Below, in pieces: positions 43,220-56,700 of a stretch of 64,000 nucleotides of DNA. The translations under genes and the position numbers were made by a program. The DNA comes from a virus: positions 119,145 through 183,144 of the IMG/VR virus record IMGVR_UViG_3300043410_001892, one strand, 5' to 3'. The notes beneath the pieces are model-generated. The model was not told the DNA's origin. It searched no databases and worked only from the letters and a program-made list of their open reading frames with translations. Positions within the stretch are counted from its first letter, which is position 1. Each line of letters begins with the position of its first letter.

Positions 43220-45244
43220 ATGGCAGCGATTAATATTTCTTTTTCTGAAGGATCTAATAAGATAATAATCGAAGAAGGTGCATTCAACAAGCAAACATCG
43301 TTGACCTTAGTTGGTAAAAATGCATCAAATTATAGTGTTCCATTTGCTGAAAACTTCTTACATTTATTAGAAAACTTTTCAAGCAGATTACCGCCTGCAA
43401 ATCCAATAACTGGTCAACTATGGTTTGACAATACTCCGTCAATTAAAGCGTTAAAAGTATATAGCGGTACTGCATGGATACCGGCAGGATCGGTAAAAAA
43501 ATCTACATCAGCACCAGAAGATACAACAAGTTTGTCTGGTGATTTATGGGTTAATCCAGGTACTAGACAGTTATTCATGTATTCAGGAACTAGTTGGGAT
43601 TTAATTGGGCCTCAATTTAGTAGTGGAACACAAACTGGTCCAATGGTTGAAGTTGTTAGAGATATCTATGATGTAGATCATTCGGTATTAGTAATATATG
43701 CTAATGGAATTAGAGTAGGCATTATATCTGCTGAAGCATTTACTCCAAAGATTTACATGCTTGGTTTTTCAATACTTAAAAAAGGTATTAACTTATCAAC
43801 TAATGATGTTGTTGGTGAAGAAAACAAATTATGGGGTATTGCAGATAGCGCATCTGCATTAATGTGTAATGGTGAATATGTATCATCGACTAATTTTTTA
43901 AGAGGTGATAAGGTTAGCACATCGTTTGTATCATTAAACATTAAGGATAATGATGGAATAACAGTTGGTGGTGAATTAGGATTTAAGATTAGTACAGCTA
44001 CTGATAATTCAGTATATTTAACATCTAAAAAGAACACACCAATTTTGTTTAATTTTTACGATAACGATACTGCTTCGTCACCGGTTGGATTATATATTTC
44101 GCCAGAGTTTAAAGTAGGCATTGGTCTTAATAATGTTTCACCAGAAGAAACATTAGATGTTCTTGGCAATGCAGTAATTAATGGAGTTCTGACAATTACT
44201 GATTCAACTCCTGCAACTACACCATTAGTAGGCAGCTTTATAACAAATGGAGGTATTTCTGTTGGACAAGATTCAATTTTTAGTGGAGTTACTGCATTTA
44301 AAAATACTATTACATTGAGTAGAGCAACTGGTGGTCCAGTTTTAGTACCAAATTATACTAATGATTTAGCTGAATCAACAAATTTATCATTGCCGTTACA
44401 ACTAACTACATCAATTGACATTGGTACTGCAACACGTAAATTTAGAAATGTGTATGCTGATAGTTTTAGCGGTTCATTTTCTGGATTATTTGATGGACAG
44501 TTATCAGGAAGTCTTATTGGATCTGCAACTTCGTTAAAAAATGAAAGAACATTTTCATTAACAGGTGATATCACATGCGAACCAGTTCCATTTAACGGTA
44601 CTGCAAATGTAATGATGACTACTACTATTAGTTCAAACTTTATATCATCAAAAACAAGCGCAACTAGTTCATTAGACACTGATCAAATCTTAACATTTAG
44701 AGCAAGTACAGGTGTTCAGCGTACAACTAAATCTTTATTTTTAGAATCAGTTCCAACTGTTCCAATTGGAGCTATATTTCCATTTGCAGGTATAACAGTA
44801 CCAAGTGGGTACTTGTTATGTGACGGAAGTGAAGTTCCTGTTGCTACTTATGGGGAACTATTCACAGTTATTCGCTATTACTACAGAAACCAAGCAACGT
44901 TAATTGGTGCTGGAACGTTTGCACTTCCTGATTTAAGAGGTAGATTTCCATTAGGTCGTGATAATATGGACAATGATATTACTGTTAAAACACCAAGCGG
45001 TATTGTAGCGCATGCAGGTGGAAATCGTAATGGGCCAGGGACACAAAGTATTGATGCTGCTGGCAGAGTGCATAACGTATCTGCTAAAACAGTAGGCGGA
45101 TCAGCAGGTGCAGAAGCATTAGGTTTATCTGCAGCAACTGGTGCAACTGGATATAGCACTACACTTAATTCAACTGGGCAAATTTCATCAATATTAAACC
45201 CATATCAAACAATTAATTATATAATTTTTACTGGTGTATTATAA
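43220..45244 (+). CDS. Tail fibre protein with collar domain (gp12-like)
   Basis: A 674-residue fibre. Residues 1-160 are an N-terminal module shared with the next two proteins (FLHLLENFSSRLPPANPITG, QLWFDNTP). The middle is beta-rich with a GSFSGLFDGQLSGSLIG repeat-like stretch. The C-terminal ~160 residues contain the phage tail-collar domain found in T4 gp12: VPIGAIFPFAGITVPSGYLL, CDGSEVP and FALPDLRGRFPLGRDN, ending with a trimerising tip INYIIFTGVL. The tip probably contacts the cell surface. Starts 1 nt after the previous stop. Confidence 0.85.
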   Translation: MAAINISFSEGSNKIIIEEGAFNKQTSLTLVGKNASNYSVPFAENFLHLLENFSSRLPPANPITGQLWFDNTPSIKALKVYSGTAWIPAGSVKKSTSAPEDTTSLSGDLWVNPGTRQLFMYSGTSWDLIGPQFSSGTQTGPMVEVVRDIYDVDHSVLVIYANGIRVGIISAEAFTPKIYMLGFSILKKGINLSTNDVVGEENKLWGIADSASALMCNGEYVSSTNFLRGDKVSTSFVSLNIKDNDGITVGGELGFKISTATDNSVYLTSKKNTPILFNFYDNDTASSPVGLYISPEFKVGIGLNNVSPEETLDVLGNAVINGVLTITDSTPATTPLVGSFITNGGISVGQDSIFSGVTAFKNTITLSRATGGPVLVPNYTNDLAESTNLSLPLQLTTSIDIGTATRKFRNVYADSFSGSFSGLFDGQLSGSLIGSATSLKNERTFSLTGDITCEPVPFNGTANVMMTTTISSNFISSKTSATSSLDTDQILTFRASTGVQRTTKSLFLESVPTVPIGAIFPFAGITVPSGYLLCDGSEVPVATYGELFTVIRYYYRNQATLIGAGTFALPDLRGRFPLGRDNMDNDITVKTPSGIVAHAGGNRNGPGTQSIDAAGRVHNVSAKTVGGSAGAEALGLSAATGATGYSTTLNSTGQISSILNPYQTINYIIFTGVL

Positions 45245-46137
45245 TGAGTTATTCAATAAACAAAACAGATGGATCAATATTAACTGAAATTACCGACGGT
45301 ACTATTGATCAAATAACAACTGATCTAACATTATTTGGAAAAAGTTGTAGTTCATACGGTGAGTATTTAAATGAAAATTTTGTAAAGTTATTAGAGAATT
45401 TTGCAAAATCAACAAGTCCAGAGTACCCAGTTGAAGGGCAAATTTGGTATGATATTAGTGAAAAACGGTTAAAAGTTTATGATGGAAAAGGTTTTAGATT
45501 AACTGGTGGAACACTTGTTTCGGACTATGTTCCAAGTTCTATAGCACAAGGTGATATATGGATTGATACTGCACGTCATCAATTACATTTTCATGATGGT
45601 ACATCTGTAGTATTAGCAGGTCCGTTTGATTCTGAAATAACTGGATTTACAACTGTAACAGTATTTGATATCTATGGTTTTTCACATATGATTATGAAAA
45701 TAATGATCGATGGCGTGTTATTTGGTATTTTTAGTTCAGACACATTCACACCAGAGGGCGATATAGACGGATTTACTGAGATTGTCACAGGCATCAATTT
45801 GTTAAATTTATCAAGAATTACTAATTTAGATGATCCAGTTGACGACGGCGATGCTGTAGGGTATCGAATGGTAAAAGAAACTATATACCAGCAAGCTCCA
45901 TATGCTATATCATTAGATATAACAAGTTTAACTGGAACTGTGCAAAATCCACAAGATAAGAATCCACAAATTATAACTCAATATTTAAATAAAATATTTC
46001 CAGTTGGTAAATTTGAACTTACTTTTGAAACAACAGTTTATCCTGAGTGCAGAGTAGTTTGTACAGATGATGGTGAAGTTTCTATCAGACAGTTCTCGTT
46101 ACAAAACGGATCTTGGCAATTTGATTATGAAGTATAA
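45244..46137 (+). CDS. Short fibre-base paralogue
   Basis: A 297-residue protein that consists largely of the shared N-terminal module: FVKLLENFAKSTSPEYPVEG, QIWYDISEKRLKVYDG, GDIWIDTARHQLHFHDG, then FTTVTVFDIYGFSHMIMKIM and IDGVLFGIFSSDTFTP. The C-terminus is a small beta domain without collar or cleavage domains. It could be an adaptor or a fibre that lost its tip. TAATG overlap with the preceding gene. Confidence 0.78.
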   Translation: MSYSINKTDGSILTEITDGTIDQITTDLTLFGKSCSSYGEYLNENFVKLLENFAKSTSPEYPVEGQIWYDISEKRLKVYDGKGFRLTGGTLVSDYVPSSIAQGDIWIDTARHQLHFHDGTSVVLAGPFDSEITGFTTVTVFDIYGFSHMIMKIMIDGVLFGIFSSDTFTPEGDIDGFTEIVTGINLLNLSRITNLDDPVDDGDAVGYRMVKETIYQQAPYAISLDITSLTGTVQNPQDKNPQIITQYLNKIFPVGKFELTFETTVYPECRVVCTDDGEVSIRQFSLQNGSWQFDYEV

Positions 46138-46149
46138 CCGCGGATTTAG

Positions 46150-46157
46150 AATAAATA
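46150..46157 (+). promoter_or_regulatory. Late-promoter-like octamer before third fibre gene
   Basis: AATAAATA, 23 bp before ATG 46181, followed by TAAGGAA ribosome site. Confidence 0.5.
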
Positions 46158-46180
46158 TAATAAAATAAGGAATACCAACG

Positions 46181-47776
46181 ATGGCATATAACATCAACAA
46201 ATATAATACCTCAACAGCGCAAGCTATAATAGTTGAAGATGGTACTATTAATACTACGCTTGACATCAAATTAATTGGAAAAAACTATGCAGGGTATGGC
46301 GAAGCACAAAATGAGAATTTTGTATGGTTGCTTGAAAACTTTGCCAGTCGCACTGAACCACCTAACGCTATTGTCGGACAACTTTGGTTTGATAGTAATG
46401 CTCAAAAATTAAAAGTTAATTATGCAAACAGCAAATGGCATACAATAGGATTTATTGATGTTATTGGTGCTAATGAAACTGCCCAAGGCTTGCAAGTAGG
46501 CGACTGCTGGTGGAACGAAGTATCGGAACAATTGTATTGTAAAGGTAGTTCTGGCGATATATTAATTGGTGGTAAAGCACCAGCAGTTGTTACTCAAATG
46601 AGATCAACTACTGTTACTGATAAACTTAATCAAACACATGAAATTATTGAAGCAGTAGTAGAAGGAAGTACAATTTTCATTATTAGTTACGATACTGAGT
46701 TTGAATTAAAACCAACAGTTAGTGATATTAATGGGTTTGTTGGAAATAATAAAAAGATCTATCCAGGTATCACAATGCGTGATACTGAAGAAGATTTAAC
46801 TCCGTCATCAGGATTTAGAGTATGGGGAACTGTAACCAATTCTGAAAGATTAGGTGATAAGTTAGCAAGTGATTATGTTACATCATCAAATGCCGTGTTT
46901 AGTGATAGTTCAAATTTTTCAAGTGCTGGATTTACAATTGGTGCATTACCTAATAATATATTAAGTGTATACATTAATACAAATGATATACCAGTATTTA
47001 AAAATGAAGATTCTGATACTATCTATTTTGTAACCACAGGGTTATCACAGCAGGGTGCAAAAATACCATTATCAGCAATGACATTAGTTGGTAAAGATAT
47101 TTTACCAGGTGATGCAGGTGTTAGTAATATCGGATCGGATACCGAAAGATTTTCAACAGTATATGCAGATACATTTGATGGAACTGCAACAAATGCAACA
47201 CTTGCTGATACTGCAGATACAATGAATGCAGTTCAAGCAGATGGCACTACTATTGATACTGCGACTGCTGCAATTGGAACAATTGATACAGTTGGAAATT
47301 TAGGTGGAACAATTGCAGTTCGTACTGCAGTTGATGAAACATCTGGATCTACAACAGTAACTGCCGGAGCGTTACATGCTACGTATTTTGTAGGGATAGC
47401 GTTATTTTCAGGCGGTGCTGATATCGCTGAAAAATACCTTGCAGATGACACATATGATGTAGGTACAGTGTTAATGATAGGCGGAGAAAAAGAAGTAACT
47501 GCTGCACAAATTGGGTTTCGTGCATTAGGCGTAATATCACAACAACCTGGTTATTTAATGAATCATGAATTAGTTGATGGTACAGCAGTTGCGTTAAAAG
47601 GTCGAGTTCCTGTAAAGGTAACTGGAAATGTTAAAAAAGGTGATCGATTAATAGCTGCAGATAATGGAGTTGCAAAAGTATTAGAATCAGAATCTGATAG
47701 TTTAGTATTTGCAATTGCTTTATCAAATAGTGATAACACGGATGTTATTAGTGTAATCGAGGCAGTAATACTTTAA
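46181..47776 (+). CDS. Tail fibre protein with peptidase-G2/IMC-like C-terminus
   Basis: A 531-residue fibre. N-terminal 160 residues repeat the shared module (FVWLLENFASRTEPPNAIVG, QLWFDSNAQKLKV). The middle has threonine/alanine-rich short repeats (about 320-390). The last ~140 residues, with GGADIAEKYLADDTYDVGTV, GFRALGVISQQPGYLMN and ALKGRVPVKVTGNVKKGDRL, resemble the self-cleaving or trimerising end domain seen in many phage fibres (peptidase G2 style). Whether it cleaves itself cannot be seen from sequence. It has its own late promoter-like octamer. Confidence 0.8.
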   Translation: MAYNINKYNTSTAQAIIVEDGTINTTLDIKLIGKNYAGYGEAQNENFVWLLENFASRTEPPNAIVGQLWFDSNAQKLKVNYANSKWHTIGFIDVIGANETAQGLQVGDCWWNEVSEQLYCKGSSGDILIGGKAPAVVTQMRSTTVTDKLNQTHEIIEAVVEGSTIFIISYDTEFELKPTVSDINGFVGNNKKIYPGITMRDTEEDLTPSSGFRVWGTVTNSERLGDKLASDYVTSSNAVFSDSSNFSSAGFTIGALPNNILSVYINTNDIPVFKNEDSDTIYFVTTGLSQQGAKIPLSAMTLVGKDILPGDAGVSNIGSDTERFSTVYADTFDGTATNATLADTADTMNAVQADGTTIDTATAAIGTIDTVGNLGGTIAVRTAVDETSGSTTVTAGALHATYFVGIALFSGGADIAEKYLADDTYDVGTVLMIGGEKEVTAAQIGFRALGVISQQPGYLMNHELVDGTAVALKGRVPVKVTGNVKKGDRLIAADNGVAKVLESESDSLVFAIALSNSDNTDVISVIEAVIL

Positions 47777-47796
47777 GTAATTTAAAAGGAAAACAT

Positions 47797-50700
47797 ATGG
47801 CAACAGCAATCACAAATACCGATTTTAATGGAATCCAATCGAGAATAGCTCGTATTATGGGCGTTGGCGATGGGGACTATGGATACGGTCAGGTTTATGT
47901 AAGTGCGCCTGTAGATGAAGGAGATGTAATATCTCAGGAAGCATATATAAATTTAAGAGATGATATTTTAAGGGCAAGACAACACCAAGTGGGTGTTGCA
48001 CTGGGTGCAGGAGCAATACCAGTAGTCGGGTCATCAATGACGTTGGCAACTTGGACTAAATTTTCTACAGTGATGTCGCAAGTTGAAACAAGTAGAACAG
48101 TTGTACCACCTACTGTACAGCTTGTTAGAGAGCAATTAGACAGCACTAATTTAACTATAAATTGGAATAACACTTCAACATATACACTTACTGCACGGTT
48201 TAATGATGCAGATGCTATGAGAAATTATTTCAATGCAGGTAGTGTTATTGAATTTACAGCCGGTCTTGAAACTTCTTTGATAACTGCAAAGAATACATCA
48301 TGGAAAAACTTCTTAAAAAGTTTAGGAACAATTGCGTTTGGACGAGCGTTAACAAAATCGTCAAAAACATCAGGCGGAACAGCCATTGGTTATACACGAT
48401 TAACAGAAGACTTCCAAACGGTTTATAAAAAAAGCCCAACTGATGCATATAGATTGAATTCTTATGAAATTCAAGCTAAATTGAGTGATTATGATATTAT
48501 TTTTAATGTATTGTTTAATGATACATCAACTATATTGTCAGATTTAAATGTATCTGGTATATTAACCAGTACAGTAAATGCGTACTATTCAACTAATTTT
48601 GTTGAAACATTACCACCTGAAGCATACGATGTTGAGTTTATTGGTGGTACACCAACACCAACCTTTAGAATTGAAAGAGATGTTACTACTGTTCCTGAAG
48701 GAACAAGTGTATTATTTAGAATCTATACAAAAGATTTTATTGGTGAAGAAGGTGAAGATCCACAAATATATTGGTCAATTAAAGGCACAGGTGTCACACC
48801 TGCAGATTTTGATGAAACATCAGATATGTCTTCGTTGTCAAGTTTTACTACAATTCAACTTGATGAATCTGGGAACGGTTATGGTGAAATTTTATTAACT
48901 GCAGCACTTGATACAAAAACTGAAGGTCTTGAAAAGTTCAATATTGAATTACGTACATCTGATACTGGACCAGTAATTGCATCTATTGCTAATGCATTAG
49001 AAAAAATTGACGATACCTCAAAAACAGCACCAATTGTAATTGTAGCACCAACATATGAGTTTATGAATTTATCAGTTAACTCAGTTAATGAAGGTTCTGC
49101 TATATCTCTTACATTACTTACAACTAATGTTCCTGAAGGAACTGAAATTTCATGGACAACTGTTCGTTTAAGTACAGCATTAGAAGCTGCTGATTTTGCA
49201 GATAACAAATTAGATGGTGTTGAAACTATTGGTAGAAATGGAACATGTTCTATTGATAGAATGTTAATTAGTTCTGATTCTACAGAGGAAAAACTTGAAA
49301 ATTTCCGTATTGATGTTTATGTTAAAGATCCAAAAACTGGATTAAAAACACGTAAAGCAACCAGTCCAATGATTCAAGTTGTTGATACACAAGTAGCAGT
49401 AATTGAAAAACCATTTACTGTAACTAACAATAATCATATAACATCAATTACAGAAGGAGCAAATGCAAGTGGTGCAAATGGCCCAACTGGGGTAGTATTT
49501 AGAATTGACGGCCCTGCATCTGCTAAAAGTAAGCCAGTATATTGGTTAGTTCAAGGCACTTTTGGAACAGTTACTGCATCTGACATTGTATACAATGGGA
49601 CAAATACTTTAACTGGTACATTGATGCTTGATACTCTTAGCACTGGTAGTTTTACAATCTATGCAAATCATGATGGACAAACTGAACAAGTTGAAACCTT
49701 CAAAGTATATTTTTACAGTGATTCTGCTAGAACACAACAAGTTGCAGTAAGTGATACTATTAATATTACAGAAACAGTACCTTATTCAATTATACCAAGT
49801 ACACAAACTGCAGAAGAAAATGTAGGTGTAATTACGTATAATGTAACAACACCGTGGTTAAGCGATGTACCAACTGACTTATATTGGACTATTATTAATG
49901 ATCAAGGGGTTATGAAACCTGATGATTTTGATGAAAATACACTCTTTGGATCAGTAAATATTGTTGCAGGGTCTGGATCATTCAAATTACACCCTCGTAA
50001 AGATGGTGAAACTGAAGGTATTGAAAAATTCCATATAGCGTTGTGGAGTAGTCTTCTACCAGGCGGTGTTCCACCAGCCGGAACTCCATTAGCAACTACA
50101 GCAAGTTCAATTACATCTATTACAGAAACTGTACCGTATGAAATTAAATTATCAAACACTGCATTAGTATATGAAAACGACGGTATTGGTGTAACATTTA
50201 ACATTAAAACACCAAAATTACCATCGGGATCTTATGTTTGGTGGGAAACTATATCAGAAACTGGAACAGTTAATCAAAATGATTTTGCCGATGGTAAAAC
50301 TGCATGGTTTGTACCTGTTACTTCTGATAATACCGCAACTTTAACAAGACTTGCAGTAGCTGATTCATTAACTGAAGGAATTGAATCATTTAGAATACAA
50401 CTTCGTTCGGGATCTGCAAACGGTCGAATTGAAGCATTAAGTGATATTGTAAACATTGGCGAACGAGTTCCGTACAGAATTGTACCAAATACTTCAATCA
50501 TTGCAGAACAAGGCGATTTATTAGCTAGAGGTCCAACTGTTCAATTTACTGTAAATACACCTAAATTGCCAAATAATACATTGTTAAAATGGGTATTAGT
50601 GCCAATTGGCGATATTACTGATTCTGATATTTTAGTAACTGATGCTGATTTACAAGGTAGTAGATTAGATGGACATGTTAATATCTTTAACAATTCTGGA

Positions 50701-53700
50701 TCATTTACGATCACAGCATTAAACAATAATAGTCTTATTGAAAAAGATGAAGCATTTAGAATTCAATTATTTGATATAGATCAACAACCTGTAGAATTAA
50801 GTTCTATAGTCACTATTAAAGACATTTCTCAACCTCGTATTACTGTTGCAAAAGGTTCGTCGCCATTATATGAAGGTGGTATTAATCTACTTGGACAGCA
50901 AGTTGACGGTTCTGATACTATTGTTTTTAATGTTTACACACCATATTTGGCATCTGGTACATGGTATTGGACTACTGCAACTTCACAAGGTGTAATTCAA
51001 TCATCTGATTTTTCCGATGAAACTACACAAGGCACTGTAACCATTACAAATAGCCAAGGACAGATTACAAGAACAGTAAAAGCGGATCGTTTTTCTGAAG
51101 GAACTGATGCATTTTACATTGAATTGCGTGAGGTAAGTTATACAAGTGAAAGAGTAGCATACTCAAGTGTTGTTACTATTGTAAGTTCATCAAATACACC
51201 TGAAGAAATAGAAGTACCTGCAACTACATTTACATTGAGAACAATTAGTAGCACAAGTGAATTAGTAGCTGGACCAGCTTCTGTAGTAGAAGGAAGCCAT
51301 ATTACATTTCATTTAAGTACTGCAAGCCCAGTTCTTGTACAAGGTACTGAAATTTTATGGTCTTTGTACAAAGGTGTTGGTATAAATGAAGATGATTTTA
51401 TATTGCAAGTAGGCCAACAGTATGATGTGTTAACAGGAATAATTTGGGGTACATCGTTAATTGGTGCAAGTGGTTATGTTGATATTCCAATTTTTGCTGC
51501 TGCAAACAACGACGGAACAAGTGAAGAAGGATTTTTATTAAGAATCCATGAAGTTGGTGCTTCAGACTTTTATGCTCCAGTGGCGGTTGTATCTTCAACT
51601 ATTACTATTACAAAAGCAGTAATTTGCTCAGTTGAAGGGCCACAATCAATAACTGAAGGTGGCGGCGCAAATACATTTACAGTAAGAGCTCCATCTTCGT
51701 TAGCAAACAAAACATTAAGATGGACTATTTCGACTATGTCGGGTCTAACTGTAACTCAATTTTCAGAAACAGCTACATCAAACCATTTATATGGAGATGT
51801 TGCAGTTAATGGTTCTGGTGTTGGTACATTTATATTGACTGCGGTAGATACTGGACCTCATTCACCATATTCGTTTACATTTACTATTTCTGAACCACTT
51901 GAAGGCGGTGGATACCAATTAGTTGCTTCAACTTCAGTTACTGTTAGCATTTATCAATTAACTGGTTGGTCATTAACAACTACAACTCCAGGAGTTGTAT
52001 CTGTAGCAGAAGGAACACCGATATCATTTACGTTAACTACTCCATATTCTGCAACTGATATTGGTTATACATGGACTATTAACAAAAAAGCTGGCACTGA
52101 TCTTGGATTTAATAATGCATTCCCAAGTAAAACTGGCTCATTTACAGTTACCGCTGGACAAACAAGTAAAGTATTTTCTGTAACACCTGCAATAACAGAT
52201 GGGTTAGATGGAGTTAGATCGTTTTATTTAAGTTTCACAAAAAATAGTGGAGTTCCAGTTGTATTATCTGCACCAGGTGCTCCTGAAATTTCTATTTTAG
52301 AAACAGTTCCATATTTGGTTAAATTTGCAAATAATGCGTTAACCACTAGTGTAACTGCAGGTGCTCAAGTAACTTATAATGTTTCTACACCGTTAACATC
52401 TGAAGCAACTAAATGGGAAGTAGTTTCAATTATCCTAGGTAAAGTTACAAATGCAGATGTATCGCCTATGAATGGTCCATTGACTATAACTAATGGCGGC
52501 GGCTTTATTAACCTTACTATTTTGAACAATATAAATTCGATTGATCCAACTAAAGAATTTAAAGTTAGATTATTAAGTAATTCTAATTCAGAAGTTCAAT
52601 TAGGTACTAATGGACAACCAGCATGCCCGGTTACTATTATAACTAAAACTGTTTCAAATTCTTATGCTGCAAAACCTGCAGTTATTACAGAAGGTGGAAC
52701 ATTAGCCACAGTAACTGTCGATGTGTCAGTAAGCAGTGCGTATGCATCATCTACATTAACTTGGACTGTTGAAAGATATGCAGGAAATATTACATCAGGA
52801 GATGTATCAAGTTTAACTGGCCCAGTTACAATTGATCAATATGGTAAAGGACAATTTACATTGTCAGCTAATACTGATCAAGAATTAAATGAAAATGATG
52901 AATTTTATTTTTCATTTAGAACAAGTGCCGGACAAAGCATTACATTTGATATTCAACCTCGTGTTAAAATTGCAGATTCAGCAGTATATACAATGGTTGC
53001 AGTTAACGGTGCTACATCAATATTTGAATCGGGAACAATTCAATTTACTGTAACAGTCCCAAGTGCAGTTTCAATATCATCACTTGATTGGAAATTATTT
53101 ACATCTTCGGGTGCAGTAGTACCTACATCAAAGTTTTCGTCGGTATCTGGTAATGTTGCAGTTGTTACTGGTAATGTTGCTACGATCTCAGTAACTGCAG
53201 CATCAGGATCTGCTGGAACTGAAAGCTATTATTGCAAAATTTATCAAACTGGAACATCATATTCAACAGAATATACAGTATCACCAGATGCTCCAAGATT
53301 TACAATAAAAGCAGTAGGTTCATGGAGTATTATTACATCGACAAATCCAGTAGCTGAAGGAAGTACAGCAACTTATGTAATTACTCCACCTGCTAATGAT
53401 ACTACTTCTAATATTACATGGACAATTGTACCATCAGGTGCAAGTGCAAATGATTTTAGTCCAAATTCACTTACAAGTAATGGGTCATTAGCTAAAAATA
53501 GTTTAGGACAGTTTGTTGTTAATATAGATATTAATCCTGACTTAACAACTGAACTTGCAGTTGAATCGTTCCAAATAAATGTGTTTAAACCTGATTTATC
53601 ACAAGTAGTATTTCCAACAGGATGTCCTGCAATTACTATTACTGATTCATCAAAATCAACTGGTACATCAACTGGTACATCGACAACAGATCCAAATACT

Positions 53701-56700
53701 GGTACAGTTATTATCGATCCTGCAATTACTACTATATATAATTCAGGCACTTCAATTACAGAAGGCGGATATATGACATTTAAAATTAAGATTGATCATA
53801 AATCTGTAGCAGGGCTAGTTGCTGACAATTATAATTATACATGGCAAATTACAGGAGCTTCTGCAACTGTGTTGGCTAATTTAAGTAGTTCTACAACGAG
53901 TAAAGTAACATCAGGAGCATTAACAAGTGCAAAACTTACTGCAGCTCAGGCATTAGATAAGTTTCCAACATCGTCTGGCGTTGGGTTTGATATAACCTTA
54001 AATACCTATGCAGAAGTAACAATTTATTCAAGTACACCAGCTGATGGTAGTAAGACTAACTGTGGACCATTTAGTTTACAAGTGTCTCTTACAAGAAAAC
54101 CAACTATAAATAAAACCTCTGATTCTGTAACAGTCGTTAGTAAACCATTTACTCAATCGTTTACTAGTTCAACTCGTTTACCAATACCTCCAGGTGTTAG
54201 AATTGTAAAATTAACAGCTCTTGGTGCAGGTGGCGGTGGCGGTGGCGCTGACATTACAACTACATCATCAGGCGGCGCAGGTGGTAATTCTGAAGAAGTA
54301 ACATTTGATTGCACCTTACCACCAAATACTTCATCATTAAGTATTGTTGTTGGTAGAGGTGGCGGTGCTGGTACACAAGACGGATTCCCAGGAATAGGCG
54401 GAAGTGGATATGCAAATGGTGGTGCTGGCGGAGTGTATTCGTCTATCGGTACAAGTGGCACCGGCGGTGGCGGTGGCGGTTCGAGTGCTGTTATTGCTAA
54501 TACTATTGATGCAAACGGTAATACTACTCAAGTGCTATTATTATCATCAGGCGGCGGAGCCGGCGGTGGTGGCGGTAGTAAGAGTAAACCTGGTACAGCA
54601 GGTACTAACGTATCAGCAACCATTCAAACTTCTACTGCACAAACTAAAGTAAACGGTAATGACGGTGCAGCTAACTTAGTTGACGGCGGCGCCGGTGGTG
54701 GTGGAGGTGCTGGCGGTGGATCTGGCGGTATTGCTGGTAAAGATTCAAGTACGAGCGCTCAAGGCGGTACAGGTGGTACTTCGTATTATAATTCAACTTA
54801 CGCGACGGTTAGTAGTTTAAGAAATACAAGTGTTGTTACTGGCGGTATTGCTGGTACCTCAACTACTAAAAATGGACAAGCAGGTAAATCTGGAAGAGTT
54901 GACGTAGCATATACTATACAAGATCCTACTGCAACTGCAATTACTCCTGGAGTTGTAGCAGTTAGTAATACAAAAACTTATACATTTGGAAGAGACTCAT
55001 CGTGGACAGTTCCATATGGTGTTGAACAAATTATTATAAGTGCAGTAGCAGGTGGTAGTGCAACGGCTGCAGTGTATTCTTCAAAAAATAACTCTAACAA
55101 TCCACTAACTGTATATCCAGGTGCATCTGGTGCTTGTACAATTACTCAAAGAATACCAGTTGTTGCAGGTGATACAATTACAATGATAGTTGGTCGCGGC
55201 GGAAGATATGCTGATCCAAAAATGGATAATGGTTTAGTTAAAGGGATTAGTGATGGTACAGCAACTATTATTTTACATAATGGAACTGAAATCGTTAATT
55301 TAGGACCTGGTTCAATGTCAGTGTCTGGAACAACTGTAACAGCCACACCAGGTACTGTAATAAAATCAACGCCAGCATCAGCATCGTCATTAAACGAATC
55401 TGGATATGTGTGTAATCCAACTACATATAAACTCGTACGTTGGTTTGCAACTTCGGATACTGCTGGTGCTGCAGTTATATCAACTGCAGATATTGCCGCA
55501 GGCAAATATGTAACTAGTTGGTGGTGGGAATATACTACTGGAGGTCAAGCATTGCCGGCAGCATTCACAACCAGAGGAGTTAATTTCCCTGTAGGTTATG
55601 AAAATAGTGGGCTTTGGGAAAAAGATGGATGTGTAGTAATCCGTACATTTAGTGCATCTGGTGCGTTAGAACAAATATCATCTAATAGTATTACAACTAT
55701 ATCGCAGGTTCCTACATTATATGGACCATTCCTCTCAGATTTAGCAATAGGTCAAATGTCGTTAGTTGACAATACAATAACTATATCTAATCCAGATATA
55801 CCGTTGGTTGTTCTCCCTAGCACAGTAACAGTAACGGCTACTCCAGCACAACTAGCCGCAGCACAACAAGCCGCAGCACAACAAACTGTAACGTTGTCAA
55901 CTGCAGCTACAACAACAACATCTGTTACGACAACACCAACTACGACTACTACAGTTTTGACAGTAACGCCAAATACTACTGCAACATCAACAGCAGCACA
56001 ACAAACTGTAACGTTGTCAACTGCAGCACAACAAACTGTGATGCCTTTGACTACAGTAACAGTAACAGCGAACCCAGTTGCTACTGTTGAGCAAATTGTT
56101 GCTGCAACTACAACAGCTCAAACTACTTCAGTTGCAGGAACAGGAGTCGCAGCAATATCACTTCCAACAATGACTCAAAGTCCTGGACCAACTAATGTTT
56201 CTGTAATTAGAAATGCATCTGGTTTTGTTGTTACATGGGATAAATCATTTGTAGGATCAGCTACATATAGCGGTACGTATACAAATGGTTTAGATACTAA
56301 AACGTTTACTAAAATCACAGCTAATACACTCACAATACCAGAAAGTTTTATGAATGCATGGATAGGTGGAATAACGTTTAACGTGAAAATTATAGTTAGC
56401 GGTGCTGCTGATTCAGCTACATCAACTATTTCGTGGAAACCGGTAACTAAGAACGAAGTAATAGGAACTGCTAAATTAGTTCAAACAGCTAATCCAAATG
56501 GAACTGTTACTTATACTATTAATGACGGTTATGAAAATACAGTGAATATCAAAGCAAAAGATTTTTCTTTCTCATACTATGATTATGATACAGGAGATGA
56601 AGGCGAAACAGGATATTTACCTGGAAAAGTATTTGTTGCATCATCGATGACTATGCAAATGTCAGCATGGATGAGAATATCATTCCATGATGGCACTTAC

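Noticed and set aside
54153-54652. Frames in other phases over the glycine-rich tract of the adhesin
   Set aside because: By-products of GGN-repeat DNA, without starts or ribosome sites.
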